64,000 nt of DNA from Lycocorax pyrrhopterus obiensis (Eukaryota; Chordata; Aves; Passeriformes; Paradisaeidae), in NCBI GenBank assembly GCA_014706295.1, contig JACSVZ010000007.1, positions 35,369,633-35,433,632 of the forward strand, read 5' to 3'. Position 1 is the stretch's first letter. The number at the start of each line of letters is the position of its first letter. Made by a program: the position numbers and the translations under genes. Under the pieces are notes generated by a model. That model saw only the letters and a program-made list of their open reading frames with translations. It made no database searches and was not told where the DNA came from. Positions 13,801 through 25,100 of the stretch are shown here, in pieces.

Positions 13801-14990
13801 TTTTTGTTTTTGTGTAGTAGCTGACACCTAAATACTACCATCTCACTAGTGAACAGTCATTGGTGCCAATGATCAGTGGGATTCAAAAGAGTTTTGAACA
13901 TTATTTACCTGCATTGTGATACCAAGAATGAAACCAGGGCCATTGTAATTATTTTACTTAAAGAGAATTAATGTTAAAACCCACTAAATATTGTGTTTAC
14001 ATTATTCTGAATTTAATACAAATATACAGCACTGTATGTATGTGTAATCTTTTCTACAAAAATAAGGTTTTGCTTTGAACTAAATGCAATGAGCCATGAG
14101 CAAGGGACTTACATCTTGTTCAAATGAGTGCTGGCCAAAACAATCTACTTTTGGAAGGGATGTATGTGGTAAGTGCAAAACAAGCAGAAGCCAAGACATA
14201 AAGCTCTAGAGGGAACTATTCCCCGCCCTAAGTAATAAAATCAACATAAAACAATTCTATTCTATAATTCTTAAGCAACCTAAAGGACCACCTTTGTTGT
14301 GTGACTGCAGCATGTCAGAACTGTCCAAGGGTAGGTATCGTCTCTTCTAACGGTGCAGTGTGAACGGTTTATGTAGGCTTCATCAGGGACAAAGCGCTGA
14401 CTCCAGAGGTAAAGTCACCATATTTACGCTACATTTTCTGACAGGGCCTCTCTCTAGACAGATACTTAAATCTTAGTCCACCACAGAAACCTGAAATTCT
14501 AGTCAACCTGTATCCACTCTTCTAATGGCAATTCCTGAAAAATCTGCTCTTCTTCCTATCTAGCTCCCTGATCTACCATATATCCATATGTAATAAAAAA
14601 AAGCTCAACATGGCAGAAACATATTGCCAAAAGCTGGTATATTTGTATTTGAAGGTGAAGGAATTTTCCTTTTTGCCAACTTTCTCTTTTCCCTTTGAAA
14701 TTGGTATCTTTCTATTGGTTGAGTGTACTCAGTGAAATAATCAAAGTAAAGAAGTCTGCAGAAATTAGGTTTTCCCTCAAAGTATATGGTAGTGTTGCTT
14801 TAGGGTTTAAAAATACTCGAAGTAGGTCTGTAGTAGCTCCTATGAGATCACTCCTGAACTCCCTTTATACCAGTTTTATGGGCTTAAATCCACTTCACCA
14901 ATGGCACACAGGCTTTCTGCATTATGTCCTCTTAAGAGGAATTCCTTTTATAGCAAAGGTTATCTGATGATTCTATAGATAACATATGGA
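7843..14990. other. Unannotated AT-rich non-coding DNA
   Basis: I see no gene, exon with convincing splice context, RNA gene or recognisable repeat family. Open frames are at most 90 codons. Small features are a short AAAAT run near 10867-10880 and an A-tract near 11058-11071. The somewhat less AT-rich stretch at 9800-9960 holds a 64-codon frame without any recognisable domain. Confidence 0.6.
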
Positions 14991-15240
14991 AAGAAGTTTA
15001 TTTTTTTAATATTCTTATAAAATAAGACATAAAATCATGTGACAAAGAGTTACATTATAATACATTTTTATTACAATAAAATAGATTTTGAGAGCATTGA
15101 CATTGATACGTATAAACATATGGTATATTCAAAAAAACCCCTTATTAATATTATAAATATACTAATAAAATATTAAATTGAATATTACATAATTTTAAAA
15201 TATTTCTATAAATTTCAACCAATATAAACATATTCAGTAC
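14991..15240. other. Very AT-rich block
   Basis: This stretch is almost entirely A and T, with repeated AATATT and ATTATAA words and very few G or C. Such blocks can behave as matrix-attachment or easily unwound DNA, but nothing beyond composition supports that here. Confidence 0.55.
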
Positions 15241-16481
15241 CTAGCTGAGACTTTGGTGTGGAAAACATAAACATTTGATAAATGTTCTAGGTTGTATTTT
15301 TATACAACCAAGGTTATTTCAGCAGCAAAAACCATCATCATTTTCACATTATTACGTACAAAAATAAAGCATCAAAAGAACCAAACAACAACAACAACAG
15401 ATTTTTAAAAATCCTTCCTCAAAACATTCAGTAGAAGTTGAATTGCAGGTTTCTTATCTGTGCACTTATTCTCCGTATTTTACTAATATTCTGCCCAAAC
15501 ATGCTTGGAACAGCTGGTACTTCTCCAGAAGTGTAGGCACATATAACCCTATATATAAGAAAAAGCAACAAAGACACTAAAGGCCCTTGTATTAGATATG
15601 TGTTCTAATGTGATTTTATAATGATTCTCTCAGTAAAAAACATTGTTGTTGCACCCCAGATGTCAGGAAAATAGAAGATTCAATTATGACTTTAACAACT
15701 TAGGTACCTTGAAGTATATTATATCACAAGGGTCTGCTGCTTACGGCTGGTTAAAAACCAGGCTTACCTCTGGTCCTGTCACTTTTCTTGCTTTCTCCAA
15801 AGGAAGTTTTCTGCTACTGCTTGGCCAGCTGTGTAGCCAAAGTCTACGGATCTCTTATGTGTACTAGTTTAATCATTTAGTAGGACAGCTCCATACATCA
15901 GTCACTCTGCTCTATGCAATGTCTGTAATATGACATAGGCAAATAAAATATTCTTCTGTGGACAAAGGAGGGGAGGACTGCTCAAAGGTCTGAATCTTAA
16001 GAAATAGTCAGGCTCATAGGGTCACCAAGTCTGAGCCAAATTCTCGCAGTTCACAGCCAAGATGTATAAGCAATAGCTTCCTTAACCTCATTCCTTTTCT
16101 AAATAGGTGAGGGACTGTTTGAATGGCATTCAGTACTGCTTAGTTAAATATCTGTAAGGGAATTGCTTTAAGTCTAAATAACTCTTTCCTAAAAAAAAAA
16201 CAAACCAAAAGACCCCCGTGATTGAAATGCCCAATTTTTTTTCTAAGCAATTTAATTCAGGTGTTGACATCTTGTCGGAGAGCTTTTCTTCGTGTTTCCC
16301 ATACTGCTCCCATATGATCTAATTGGTTTGTAAGTATGCATCCATTTCTCACAGTGGTTAAAGGAAACAGTCAAAGTCAAGCAAAGTCGAAGAAAGAGTT
16401 GATTTTATCTACAACAAAGAGGGTTCTGTGCAGAACTATGTTTTGACACTAGATGTGGACCACTGTGCCTTAAAATTATCT
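15241..16481. other. Unannotated non-coding DNA
   Basis: I recognise no gene or repeat family. A short CAA-type run lies near 15384-15400. The 74-codon frame at 15643-15867 has no recognisable features. Confidence 0.55.
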
Positions 16482-16556
16482 TTCAATAATACTATAGTAT
16501 TAGTATTAATAATACTAATTATTATTAGTATAGTATCAATAATACTGTACTATAGT
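16482..16556. repeat. Cluster of overlapping AT palindromes
   Basis: Several perfect inverted repeats overlap here. ATTAGTATTA and TAATACTAAT flank a single A at 16499-16519. ACTAAT and ATTAGT flank a 4-nt loop at about 16516-16531. ACTATAGT and TACTATAG words sit at the two edges. The whole stretch could fold into alternative cruciforms on either strand. It may be a decayed TA-type microsatellite. Confidence 0.7.
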
Positions 16557-18698
16557 CATGGTCAGTCTAGCTCTCCACTGCTGGAAACCAGATGCCCTCA
16601 CTCAAATTCAAGAATGTGTTTTTTTCAGGTATCCTGTTCTTCTTGGATAGGATGGCACACGGGGTGAGCATGACTGTAGTCCCCTGGGCGTGATCATGAG
16701 TCATTAGAGCCGTCAAACAACTGCAATCCACCTATTTTAGTGGGAAAATATTGCCATAAACAAGAAGTATTAGGTAACTTATCATTTAGGATACTTATTA
16801 TTTTTCAATTTTTCATTCTCTCTAAGAGATAAACCTCAGGAAAATGAAGCTATTCTGTTTAATCCACAAATTAGTCAGCTCTGTTCTCTATGTTTCTATT
16901 AGATGTAATATCACTGCACTCATGCACACATGCACATTTTTTGTTTCTGAGATAGAAGCTGGTGATCTGCATTGTCTCATCCACATGTCTGATAGTCCAG
17001 AACAACTTTTTTTCCTTAAAAGGAGAAATATTCTGGGGGTCTTTTAGCCTTCTGTCTTCTTTCAGAAACAGTGTGTAAGCCAGTGAGGAACAAAATGCTC
17101 TCCTAGAATATGAAGGAAACAGAAATATCAGTAAAAACCATATAATGGAAGAAAGTTTTTTTTAGATGATTTTCTGAAATTCAAGTTCCTATGAACCCTT
17201 GGTGATCCCATTCTTTCTTTGAACTTGATGAAGAACCACCCCCTCCTGCACCATGAAACCTCACAAAACTGAGGAAAGGGGAAAAGATTGTACTAACTGC
17301 TTTAAATGGAGGTGCCCTGGCTGTCTACAGTTCTTTGCTATAATATCTTCTGAGTCTAGCATTGGAACAAGCAACACAAGACTTTTTTCTCACTTTCCCA
17401 CAATTCCTCTGCTTTTCAAGATGTTTCCAAAAGACATGCACATATGTTATATCTAAGTGTCACTATAAAACAATATGTAGCTCACTTTTCTTTCTGGGAG
17501 AGATTCTGGTTACATGTGTATAAATCAGACCAAACAAATATTTTTCTCGTATGTCATTATATACTGAATATTCAACATCAATATTTTCAGCAAAGAGCAA
17601 GTCATCATATTTATTTAGTAATGTCTGAATTCTTTCCTACATGACTTGATAGGCTGATTGATAGGCTCAGAGAAAGCTTTCTTTTGAATACATATGGGAT
17701 TTATTCCTGAAGCAGATGAAATTTCTTTTCCATTTGAATGTACCTGTTGTCAGCAGTCAGGATTTCACAAGAAGAGATAATCCCAAAGACATCTTAAACG
17801 AGAGCACAGAGAGGTCTGAAAGTGCAGTTCTAATACCTGAAAAATCTCCCAATGTGACTTCAAAATAAAAAGAAATGTGATTCCAGACTTCGTTGCTAAG
17901 GCAGACTGCTGTGCATGGAACAAATTACATTGCTTTGCAAAAACAGCCTTCAATAAGTCGTCTGTAGCAATATGTCTAATAACTAATTAATGAGCAGTAC
18001 AATATCACAGCATCTAAAGTCAGGGAAAGGGGTGCAACCTTCTCACCTAATAATAGTGGCGGTTTCCATGTACAGCTGTACCTCACAGTATTCAGAACAA
18101 CAAGGGCTGTGAGGCAACTTGATGCTGAGATTTTGGGGAGAAAACTCTCAAGGAAAGTGCTCAGTTATGAAGAAAGGAGATGCCTCAACATCCTTCCCAG
18201 GAGGCTCAGTCTTTTAAAAGGACCACACAGGAATGAGAATAACAGTAAATAAAACTTTGTTCTTATTTGTATCCCTTCATACCCAAACATTCAGATTAGT
18301 CTACAAGCAGCATAGATGCTTTCAACTGGAAGTATTAAGGAGCAAAATTGCTAAAAAAAAGGATTTGATGTAAATATGATAATTTGCTGCTTTATACTAT
18401 TAAAATACTAGAGGCCTAAGAAAACTCTGCTTGTTTCTATTGACATGTGTCTGACAGTTTTCAGTGATAAAAGATGGAGACAATCCCTTTATTTTTCTTT
18501 TTACAGGCAAAATTGGAGAATTTTTTAAGATAGTAGCAAATATTTTTAAAACCTCTGAGTCCTTAGTCACATCTTACCTGTTTAAGTTGTCTTGGCACTA
18601 GAAAGGGTTCTTCTTTGCTGCACTCTACTTAAACTTAAGCACCTTTTCATGGGAAAGGAACGCAAAAACAGGTTATCAACAGTTTAGAACAGAAATGA
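16557..18698. other. Unannotated non-coding DNA
   Basis: I recognise no gene or repeat family. Frames of 60-70 codons occur on both strands without motifs. The base composition is slightly more mixed around 18000-18240, but nothing there matches a family I know. Confidence 0.55.
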
Positions 18699-18905
18699 TG
18701 TATGGGTGAAGATAAAACTTTTAAAGAAACTTCCTGTCCGACCATCCAGGGGCCCTCTGGCACAGTCTGTCTCACACCACCTGAGCTGGGACTGAGGCTC
18801 CTTCACAGCTACACCCCCTAGACTCACACAGTCACGGCAGGTTTCCTCAGCTGCTGGATCCCAGGCTTCCCATTGCAGTCTCAGACAGCTAGATCCTTCA
18901 AAGAA

Positions 18906-18911
18906 TTTAAT
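18906..18911 (-). terminator. Polyadenylation signal (ATTAAA) of the probable LTR
   Basis: The ATTAAA hexamer on the minus strand lies downstream of the LTR TATA box. The call rests on position within the LTR-like block; the hexamer alone is common in AT-rich DNA. Confidence 0.45.
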
Positions 18912-18991
18912 CATGGTGCAATAACCAAATAACAAAACCAAGCTTGAGCTGGTGCCTTCAAGGAGGGACTCAGAACAAGGGAACCCTTGGG

Positions 18992-18999
18992 CTTTTATA
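18992..18999 (-). promoter_or_regulatory. TATA box of the probable LTR
   Basis: TATAAAAG on the minus strand lies about 80-90 bp upstream of a poly(A) signal within the LTR-like block, the spacing expected for an LTR promoter. There is no evidence that it is active. Confidence 0.5.
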
Positions 19000-19141
19000 C
19001 CATCACAGTCTGAGTGAGATAGTCTGGGGGGCAAGGCCACCCGCCATGTCCAGTCCCCTGGCTGGGCCAGAGGTCCCTTTGCTCTTTGTTGTTCGGAGGG
19101 CTGGCAGGTCATGGCCTCTTGCCTCAGGCTCTCACTGCCCA

Positions 19142-19172
19142 GCAGCTCACACTGCAGCTCACACTGCAGCTT
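19142..19172. repeat. 12-bp tandem repeat, about 2.5 copies
   Basis: GCAGCTCACACT occurs at 19142-19153 and again at 19154-19165, followed by a partial GCAGCT. It lies in the U3-like part of the probable LTR, where short tandem repeats are common. Confidence 0.85.
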
Positions 19173-19424
19173 GCAAACCAAGCTACCTGCACTGCATGTA
19201 TTCATCAACAAAACTAGATAAAAGTATAAATATCTACTAGGTCCAAAAAACGGTGTTTCAGCAACACCAGTAAAAATCAAGCGTTATTTAATCTCTTTAC
19301 TGTGAAGGTAGCTGGACCTTTACAAGTAGAGATATTTGGTACAATGAACATTGCCTTGTAATGTCCTGATGTACACACACACTTATGTTCACAATACGAG
19401 GCATGAACATAAATCAGAGATCTG

Positions 19425-19807
19425 TGTACAATTCCAGGGCTGTGATCTGGTTGGGATCACCAAGACCATGGTGCCATGGATCCCTTGACTGAAGTGTTGC
19501 AATGAGAGATACAGGCTCATTAGGAAAGACAGGCTGGGAAGACAAGGTGGAACAGCTCTTTATATGAGACAGAATATTTGGAGATCTGCCTGAGGATGGT
19601 GGTGAGCCTGCTAAGTACTGATGGGTAGACATCAGAGAGTAGTGGCAATCTCATACAGGCTCCCTGACCAGAAGGATCAAGTAGATATAGACGCCCTATA
19701 CATAGCAGATAGGAGCATTCTCACATTTGCAGGCCCTTGTCCTAATAGGGATCTTCAATCAACTTGGTTTTTGCTAAAGGGAAAACACAGGGTGTGAGAG
19801 ACTGGAC
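19425..19807 (+). pseudogene. CR1 LINE ORF2 fragment, endonuclease region (dead)
   Basis: The sequence follows the CR1 ORF2 apurinic-endonuclease region in order. First comes a segment equivalent to the GGTTGGGATCACC...GACC block near 19447. Then come the GATACAGGCTCATTAGGAAAG block near 19508, a CAGGCTCCCTGACCAGAAG block near 19656 and a GGCCCTTGTCCTAATAGG block near 19731. Stops and small indels break every frame. Similarity ends near 19807, exactly where the next LTR-like block begins. Confidence 0.78.
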
Positions 19808-20625
19808 TGTTATGGGTTAATGACTCAAAACATTCCCCACTTGTGGAGGCACCAGCATGCTTTGTTGAAGCCAGGTTTGTAGATGGAGGAGGGGAGCTTT
19901 TGGATATGTAATGGCCAACCTGTGATCTGGTAAGATACAGGGTGAATGATGGACTATAAGTGAGATAAGAGGCAAATCCTGTGGAGATAGGATGGTGCCT
20001 CCTCTTATACTAAATTGTCCTCCCTTACACAAACCACTGGGTTGTAAAACTCCCCCTCCTCCTCTCCCCCAGGGAAGGTCTGATGGGGCATTCCTAACCC
20101 TACTGTGCTGACATGAGAGGAGACAACTGCCGTGTCTCAGAAGGTGTCATAAACCATCAAAGACCCCAGAAGTGCCTCCAGACTCAGATATGAGTCCTTC
20201 CACCAGAGGAAGAAAGCTCCCCCACAGGGGAGGTACCTGGGCTGTCCCACCTAGCCCGAGTATATCATAACCCATTGGGCTCTGTGTTTTGCGGCCACTT
20301 CATGTTTTGCCACACCTCTGACAAATTGAGACCAAGAGACAACTCATCACAGGTTGACAGATGGTGAGATTTTCACACTCTTATCCTTTCTCTCTCTTTC
20401 TCTCTCTATTTTCCCTTAAACATGTCCCTGAGTGACATTTTTGCCCTTTCATATTGCAGTGCTTTCATATTATTATATAACTATAGACAAAATAATCAAA
20501 ATGGCTGCATGCTTGTTTTTCTTTGCAACTAAATTGTTCCAAAATAAACCCTATGTATATACACTTACAAACATTGATCATTCAGTGTCATTTCACTCTA
20601 ATCTTCCCCTAGGGATCTATTAACA
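19808..20625 (+). mobile_element. LTR-like insertion (probable solo LTR, ERVL-like)
   Basis: About 818 bp that is not CR1 separates two CR1 segments in the same orientation. It starts TGTTATGGG and ends ATTAACA. The ends therefore carry the TG...CA dinucleotides and a 5-bp terminal inverted repeat (TGTTA/TAACA) typical of retroviral LTRs. An AATAAA poly(A) signal lies at 20543-20548, about 80 bp from the 3' end. A pyrimidine-rich run lies at about 20386-20415. No retroviral coding sequence is present. The flanking pentamers (TGGAC and AGAAG) do not match, so no target-site duplication is visible. The ERVL-like label is a guess from general appearance; the orientation follows the terminus and poly(A) layout. 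Confidence 0.6.
20543..20548 (+). terminator. Polyadenylation signal (AATAAA) in the LTR-like block
   Basis: The AATAAA hexamer lies close to the 3' end of the LTR-like block, consistent with the R/U5 position. No transcript evidence is available. Confidence 0.4.
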
Positions 20626-22158
20626 AGAAGCTGAGTTACCCTCATCTGTCTCCTGGGTTGGACTGTCACACAGTACATGAGTAAACCAGGAGGTTCCTGG
20701 AGTGCTTCAATGACAACTTCCTCAGCCAGATGATGCAGGAGCCAAGAAGGAGACGTGCTCGACTGGACCTCAAACTCAGCAACAATGAAGGGCTCATTTG
20801 GGATGTGAAGTCAAAGGTAACCTTGGTAGCAACAAGCATGAGACAGTGGAATTCAGGATCATGAGGGGAGAGTGGAAGGGAAAAGCAAGCTTACAACCTT
20901 AGACTTCAGGAGAGCAGATTTTGGTCTTTTCAAGGACTTATTTGGTAGAATGGCATGGGATAGAGTCCTGGAAAAAAGTAGGGTGCAAGGAAGTTGGTTA
21001 ATATTCAAAGATCACCTCCTTCAAGCTGAAAGAGTTCCATTCCAATTAAGAGGAAGTCAGCCAAAAATGCCTGGAGGGTAATTTAGGAACAATATAGATA
21101 ATGTTTAGGAGCAATAACATTGTGTGATGATATTAGGAAAGCCAAATCCTGGCTGGAATTTAATCTGGCTAAGATGTTGAAGAAAACAAAGGTTTCTATA
21201 TGTCCTTAGGTAATAATAAGAAGGCTAGGAAAAAGATATGCCTGATGTTAAATGAGTCAGGAGAGTAAGTCACACAGGATATAGAAAAAGGTGAAGCAGA
21301 GTGCCTTCTTTGCCTCAGTCTTTACTATCAAGACCATCCTTCTGGAATCTCAGGTCCCAATCACTGGTGGACAACCAATTCCCAGGTCATGGAATACTTA
21401 AGCAACCTGGATATCCCGTATGCCCTAATGGGATATGCCTACCAGCGCCGAAGTCACTGGTGGTTGTCATTGTAAGGTGCCTCTTAAAAGTATTTGATTG
21501 AAATTTTGGTGACTGGGAGAAGTGCCCTTTTCCTGGAGGAAAAGAAATGTCACTCCTGCTTTCAAGGTCAAGGAGAACAGGCTGGTCAACTTTACCTCAA
21601 TCCCTGAGAAGGTGATGGATCCTGAATACCATTTCCAGACACATGAATGATATGAAAATCAGTAGGAGTCTTCATCATGGATTCACCAAGGGAATGTCAT
21701 GCTTGACCAATTTGATAACCTTCTATGACTGAAATATTGGCTTGGTAAGTGAGGAGAGAGTAGATTTCAATTCGGCTTTCAAGACTGTTTCTTCTAAGAT
21801 CCTCATGAAGTCTAGTCTGGATGGGCAGTGAGCTGGATTGAAAACTGGCTGAACGGCTAGGCTCAGAGGGTAGTGATCAGAGTTTGAAATCTCATTGGAG
21901 GCCAGTCACTTGCAGTTTACCTCAGGCATGAATTTTGAGTCAAATTCTGGTAAGTATTTTCATTAACAATCTGAATAATGGGGCAGCATGTACCTGCAGC
22001 AAGTTTGCCAATGACACAAAACAAGGAGGAGTGGATGAGATGTCAGATGGTCATGCTGACATCCAGAAGGACTTTCACAGGCTGTAAAAGTGGTCTGAGA
22101 GGAACCTTTGAAGTTCAACAAGAGGTCCCTTCCAACCTCATTTTGTGATTCTGTGAAC
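20626..22158 (+). pseudogene. CR1 LINE, long degenerate copy to the 3' terminus
   Basis: This is the longest CR1 copy in the window. It starts at the end of the endonuclease domain (AGGAGGTTCCTGGAGTGCTT near 20690). It passes through a frame at 20872-21081 that carries the motif ADFGLF, then the RT region. HGFTKG...LTNLI lies near 21680 in a shifted frame, and a motif-A relic reading VDFNSAFKTV lies near 21760, with the family's second Asp lost. It continues through the downstream linker and ends with CCCTTCCAACCTCA and a terminal octamer-like TTGTGATTCTGTG at about 22140-22156. Frameshifts and stops are numerous, and much of the region just before the 3' UTR (after AAGTTCAACAAG near 22120) is deleted. 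It cannot code for an active element. Confidence 0.9.
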
Positions 22159-25100
22159 AAAGGGAATATGGCCCTTTTAATTTTTTAAGAGCATGTACAG
22201 ATTAATGATAGACCTGACATAAGAATGTGCAATTTAAGTGAAATGAAACAATTGGATCAAGTTTCCCTGGGTCTAAACCACCGAGGAGTTATGTTCACTC
22301 TGCTTCTGAAGCCTAAAATTTCTTTGAGTCAAACAGAAACACTACACATGTGAAAAATCTTGTATTAAATTATGTATTGGAATGCACGTTAAGATTTAAT
22401 GATGCAAATATTAAGTGCAAAATTATGTGTGGTAAAAAAATGCTGTGTCAGTGTACTGAAATGATCAGGTTTTTATAGGACAGCAACAAGCAGTTCTTTC
22501 AAGTCTTCAAAGTCCTATAACATTCTTGTTATATTTAAAGGGGTTATCTGAAACTGATATCTGGCTTTTCAAAAGAAAAAAAGGCACAATACTCCATATG
22601 AAAAACAACTGTGCCTGAAACTTTAGTAGAATGCATATTTTAATATTAGGAGTAAATGAAGTGACAATGCAACCTGTGAATGCTAGGATTGCTCAAATGA
22701 TTTATAAACTGCACCAAAATCCATTCTGCTTGGCATGGTCATCAAGAGGTCACACACTTTGGAAAGTGGAAGAATTTATTCTGTGCACCAGTTTGTGAGC
22801 ATGGAACATAAGAATGACCATAATCATGTGAAAAATGCTGTTAACCCTCTCTTCTGACTCCGAAATGGCTAACAGACATTTGGTGAGGAGGTTGATTGAG
22901 GGCAAGTTTGTTTCTGCAGAATACCCAGGACTTTGTGTAAGCCAGCTTCTACTGGAGCATCTGATGACTTTGAATATTTATGATACATCATTTACAACAG
23001 TCTGTACTTATGATTTCTACAGTTTCATTAAGCATTGTGTGAAATGCACCTTTCATTTGTCCTGGGCTGGTGCCTGATGGTTTTGTCCAATGCCCTTAGC
23101 ATGCTCAGCAAGAAACACTGAGTAGGCATATGCATCTCCCATCTGGCTAAAGACCAGAGACCTTCCATCACAGAGTAATCGCAGAGTAATGTAGGGACAA
23201 ACTAAATGCTTCTGCCTTACTTATTTTGCTGAGAAACTTATAAAAATCTTGAAGGCCATCAGTCTATAAGTTAGAAAGAAAAGAACCATGATGTCCTGCA
23301 GTTTAACTTTGTTGATCTTGGTATTAATCACTTGGGAAGGAAAGATAAGGACAGAGATATCTCTGCTTCTCTGCCCATGTCTTTTAAGTGCCCTTTCTTT
23401 ACAATATCAATTAACGTATGGTGTGGAGGCCACTAAAAGGAATCAGGTACTTATGTGAGTATGCATATTCTTGTAACCAGCTCTCTGTTGAAAAAGTGTG
23501 AATTAAAATAGAACTATTTGCAAAAAGACAGTGATACTACCAGATGTTTTGTAAAGATCAAAAAGTGATCTAGAAATAGAACTCTAGGGCAGATGGTACA
23601 ATGTAAAAGAGTTTTAAAGAATTCTGCATGAGAAATCATTTCTGTAGTGAGTACCTCAAACTGCCAAAGACTTATAGGAAATAGTTAATTATCTTGCCAA
23701 CTCTGGGTCCTCATCTATATGTTTTTCTCAAATGCTTTCTTGGGGTAAAAAACACCCACATTATTTTTACATAAATCAAGTCAGCCCCTTATCGTAATCC
23801 TGTCACAATGATATCTTATGTACTGTGCAACAAACAGTAGAGCCTGGTGCTTTTTGAAAGGATAAAAATGCCTTTTTATTTAGAATATGAGCAGCATTGT
23901 GAAAGGAATTGAAAACAGGTATAAGATTTAAAAAATCAGGAAAGCAATAAAGCTTGGAACATTAAACATTCTTGAATTTTAAGGAATTCAATGATTCTGT
24001 CTTCTGCAGCCATTTCCTCTTCATTAACTAACTCTTCCTCAATGAAAAAACCTACTTCTTACTTCAAAACCTGCTGCTTACTTTCTTCTTCTAACACAGG
24101 TCTCACCTATTTCAACAGTCATACCTCCCTCTTCTTTCCACCTTTGCTTTCTAACTCAATTCCCTTCTTCCAACTGTGTTGTCTGACTCTGAATGTTTGG
24201 AGACAGTGCTGGGACAGGTTTGTATGTTGTTGCACATACATAGATTCCACTTTCACTGTGTCCATTAATTGTTAATGCACTTTACCACCATTTTCATTTG
24301 TAGTCATTTTCCATCGATTCTCATAATGCAATCCCTCTTCTTGAATTTCAAGCACAATTACTTTACTTTTCAGCAATTACTACTTTTATACTGTGAAAGT
24401 ATAATATGGTAATAGCAATGGCAATAGCGACTGTATGGCTATAATTTCAGAGAAATAATAGGAATATCATGGCATGGTGTGAGTAAGGAAACATGCAAAT
24501 TTCTTACCACAACATAATGCAGTGGAATTCTGAAGACAAGTAATTTCTTGATGTTCATATCAACTCTGACTAATTTGTAGCTAAAGATTTGGGTATTTAA
24601 CAGCAACATGTTTAAGTCATGCTACTACGTCTTCTGCCAGTTTATATCACCATGGAGATACAATATGAGAAATGTCTTTACTTTCTCTAAGCTGAGCCAG
24701 TTTGAGGAACAGTGGTAATTGTAAAAGCTGGAGAAAATCATTAGTTAATACTTCATTAGTCTCATGAAGAACAGAATGAGACCTAAGAGTAGTTTATCTG
24801 CTAATATACTCTTTTTGACATTGCTACTACCAGAGTAGTTCACTAAAAATATTGATGGCTTACAGTGATTTGAAATGTCAAAACAAAATTGTGGAATTTT
24901 TGAACAATTTCTGCTCAAAATTTTTATAATGAAAAATTTTCTCCGTTAAAATTCCAATTTTACCACAACGTTCAAATTTGTTTTAGGTAATTTTAAATAT
25001 AATATATTTTTCTTGGGGCAAGTAGATCTGATTCTTGACATTTTCATTTGCAAAATAACATCAAAAACTCTTTCAATATTTGTTTGCCCCTGTGTTAGTC

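Larger units (their letters stand above)
18699..19265 (-). mobile_element. Probable solo LTR of an endogenous retrovirus, minus strand
   Basis: This GC-richer block stands out from its AT-rich surroundings. Read on the minus strand it has the order expected of an LTR: a U3-like stretch, a TATA box (TATAAAAG, 18999 to 18992), about 80 bp of R-like sequence, a variant poly(A) signal ATTAAA (18911 to 18906), then a U5-like tail. The wording around the TATA box and poly(A) signal resembles avian ERV LTRs I know. A 12-bp unit GCAGCTCACACT is repeated in tandem at 19142-19165 within U3. No gag, pol or env similarity flanks it, so it would be a solo LTR. The exact ends are uncertain; the right end could be the TGTT...-type terminus near 19265, and I see no clear target-site duplication. 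The 198-codon frame crossing it is a by-product of composition. Confidence 0.6.

Noticed and set aside
18684..19280. 198-codon minus-strand open frame, the longest in the window
   Set aside because: It coincides with the LTR-like block, crosses the TATA and poly(A) signals, and shows no domain. It is open because of local composition.
23991..24275. Ser-rich 94-codon plus-strand frame
   Set aside because: Explained by the pyrimidine-rich stretch (TCT/TTC codons); no motif.
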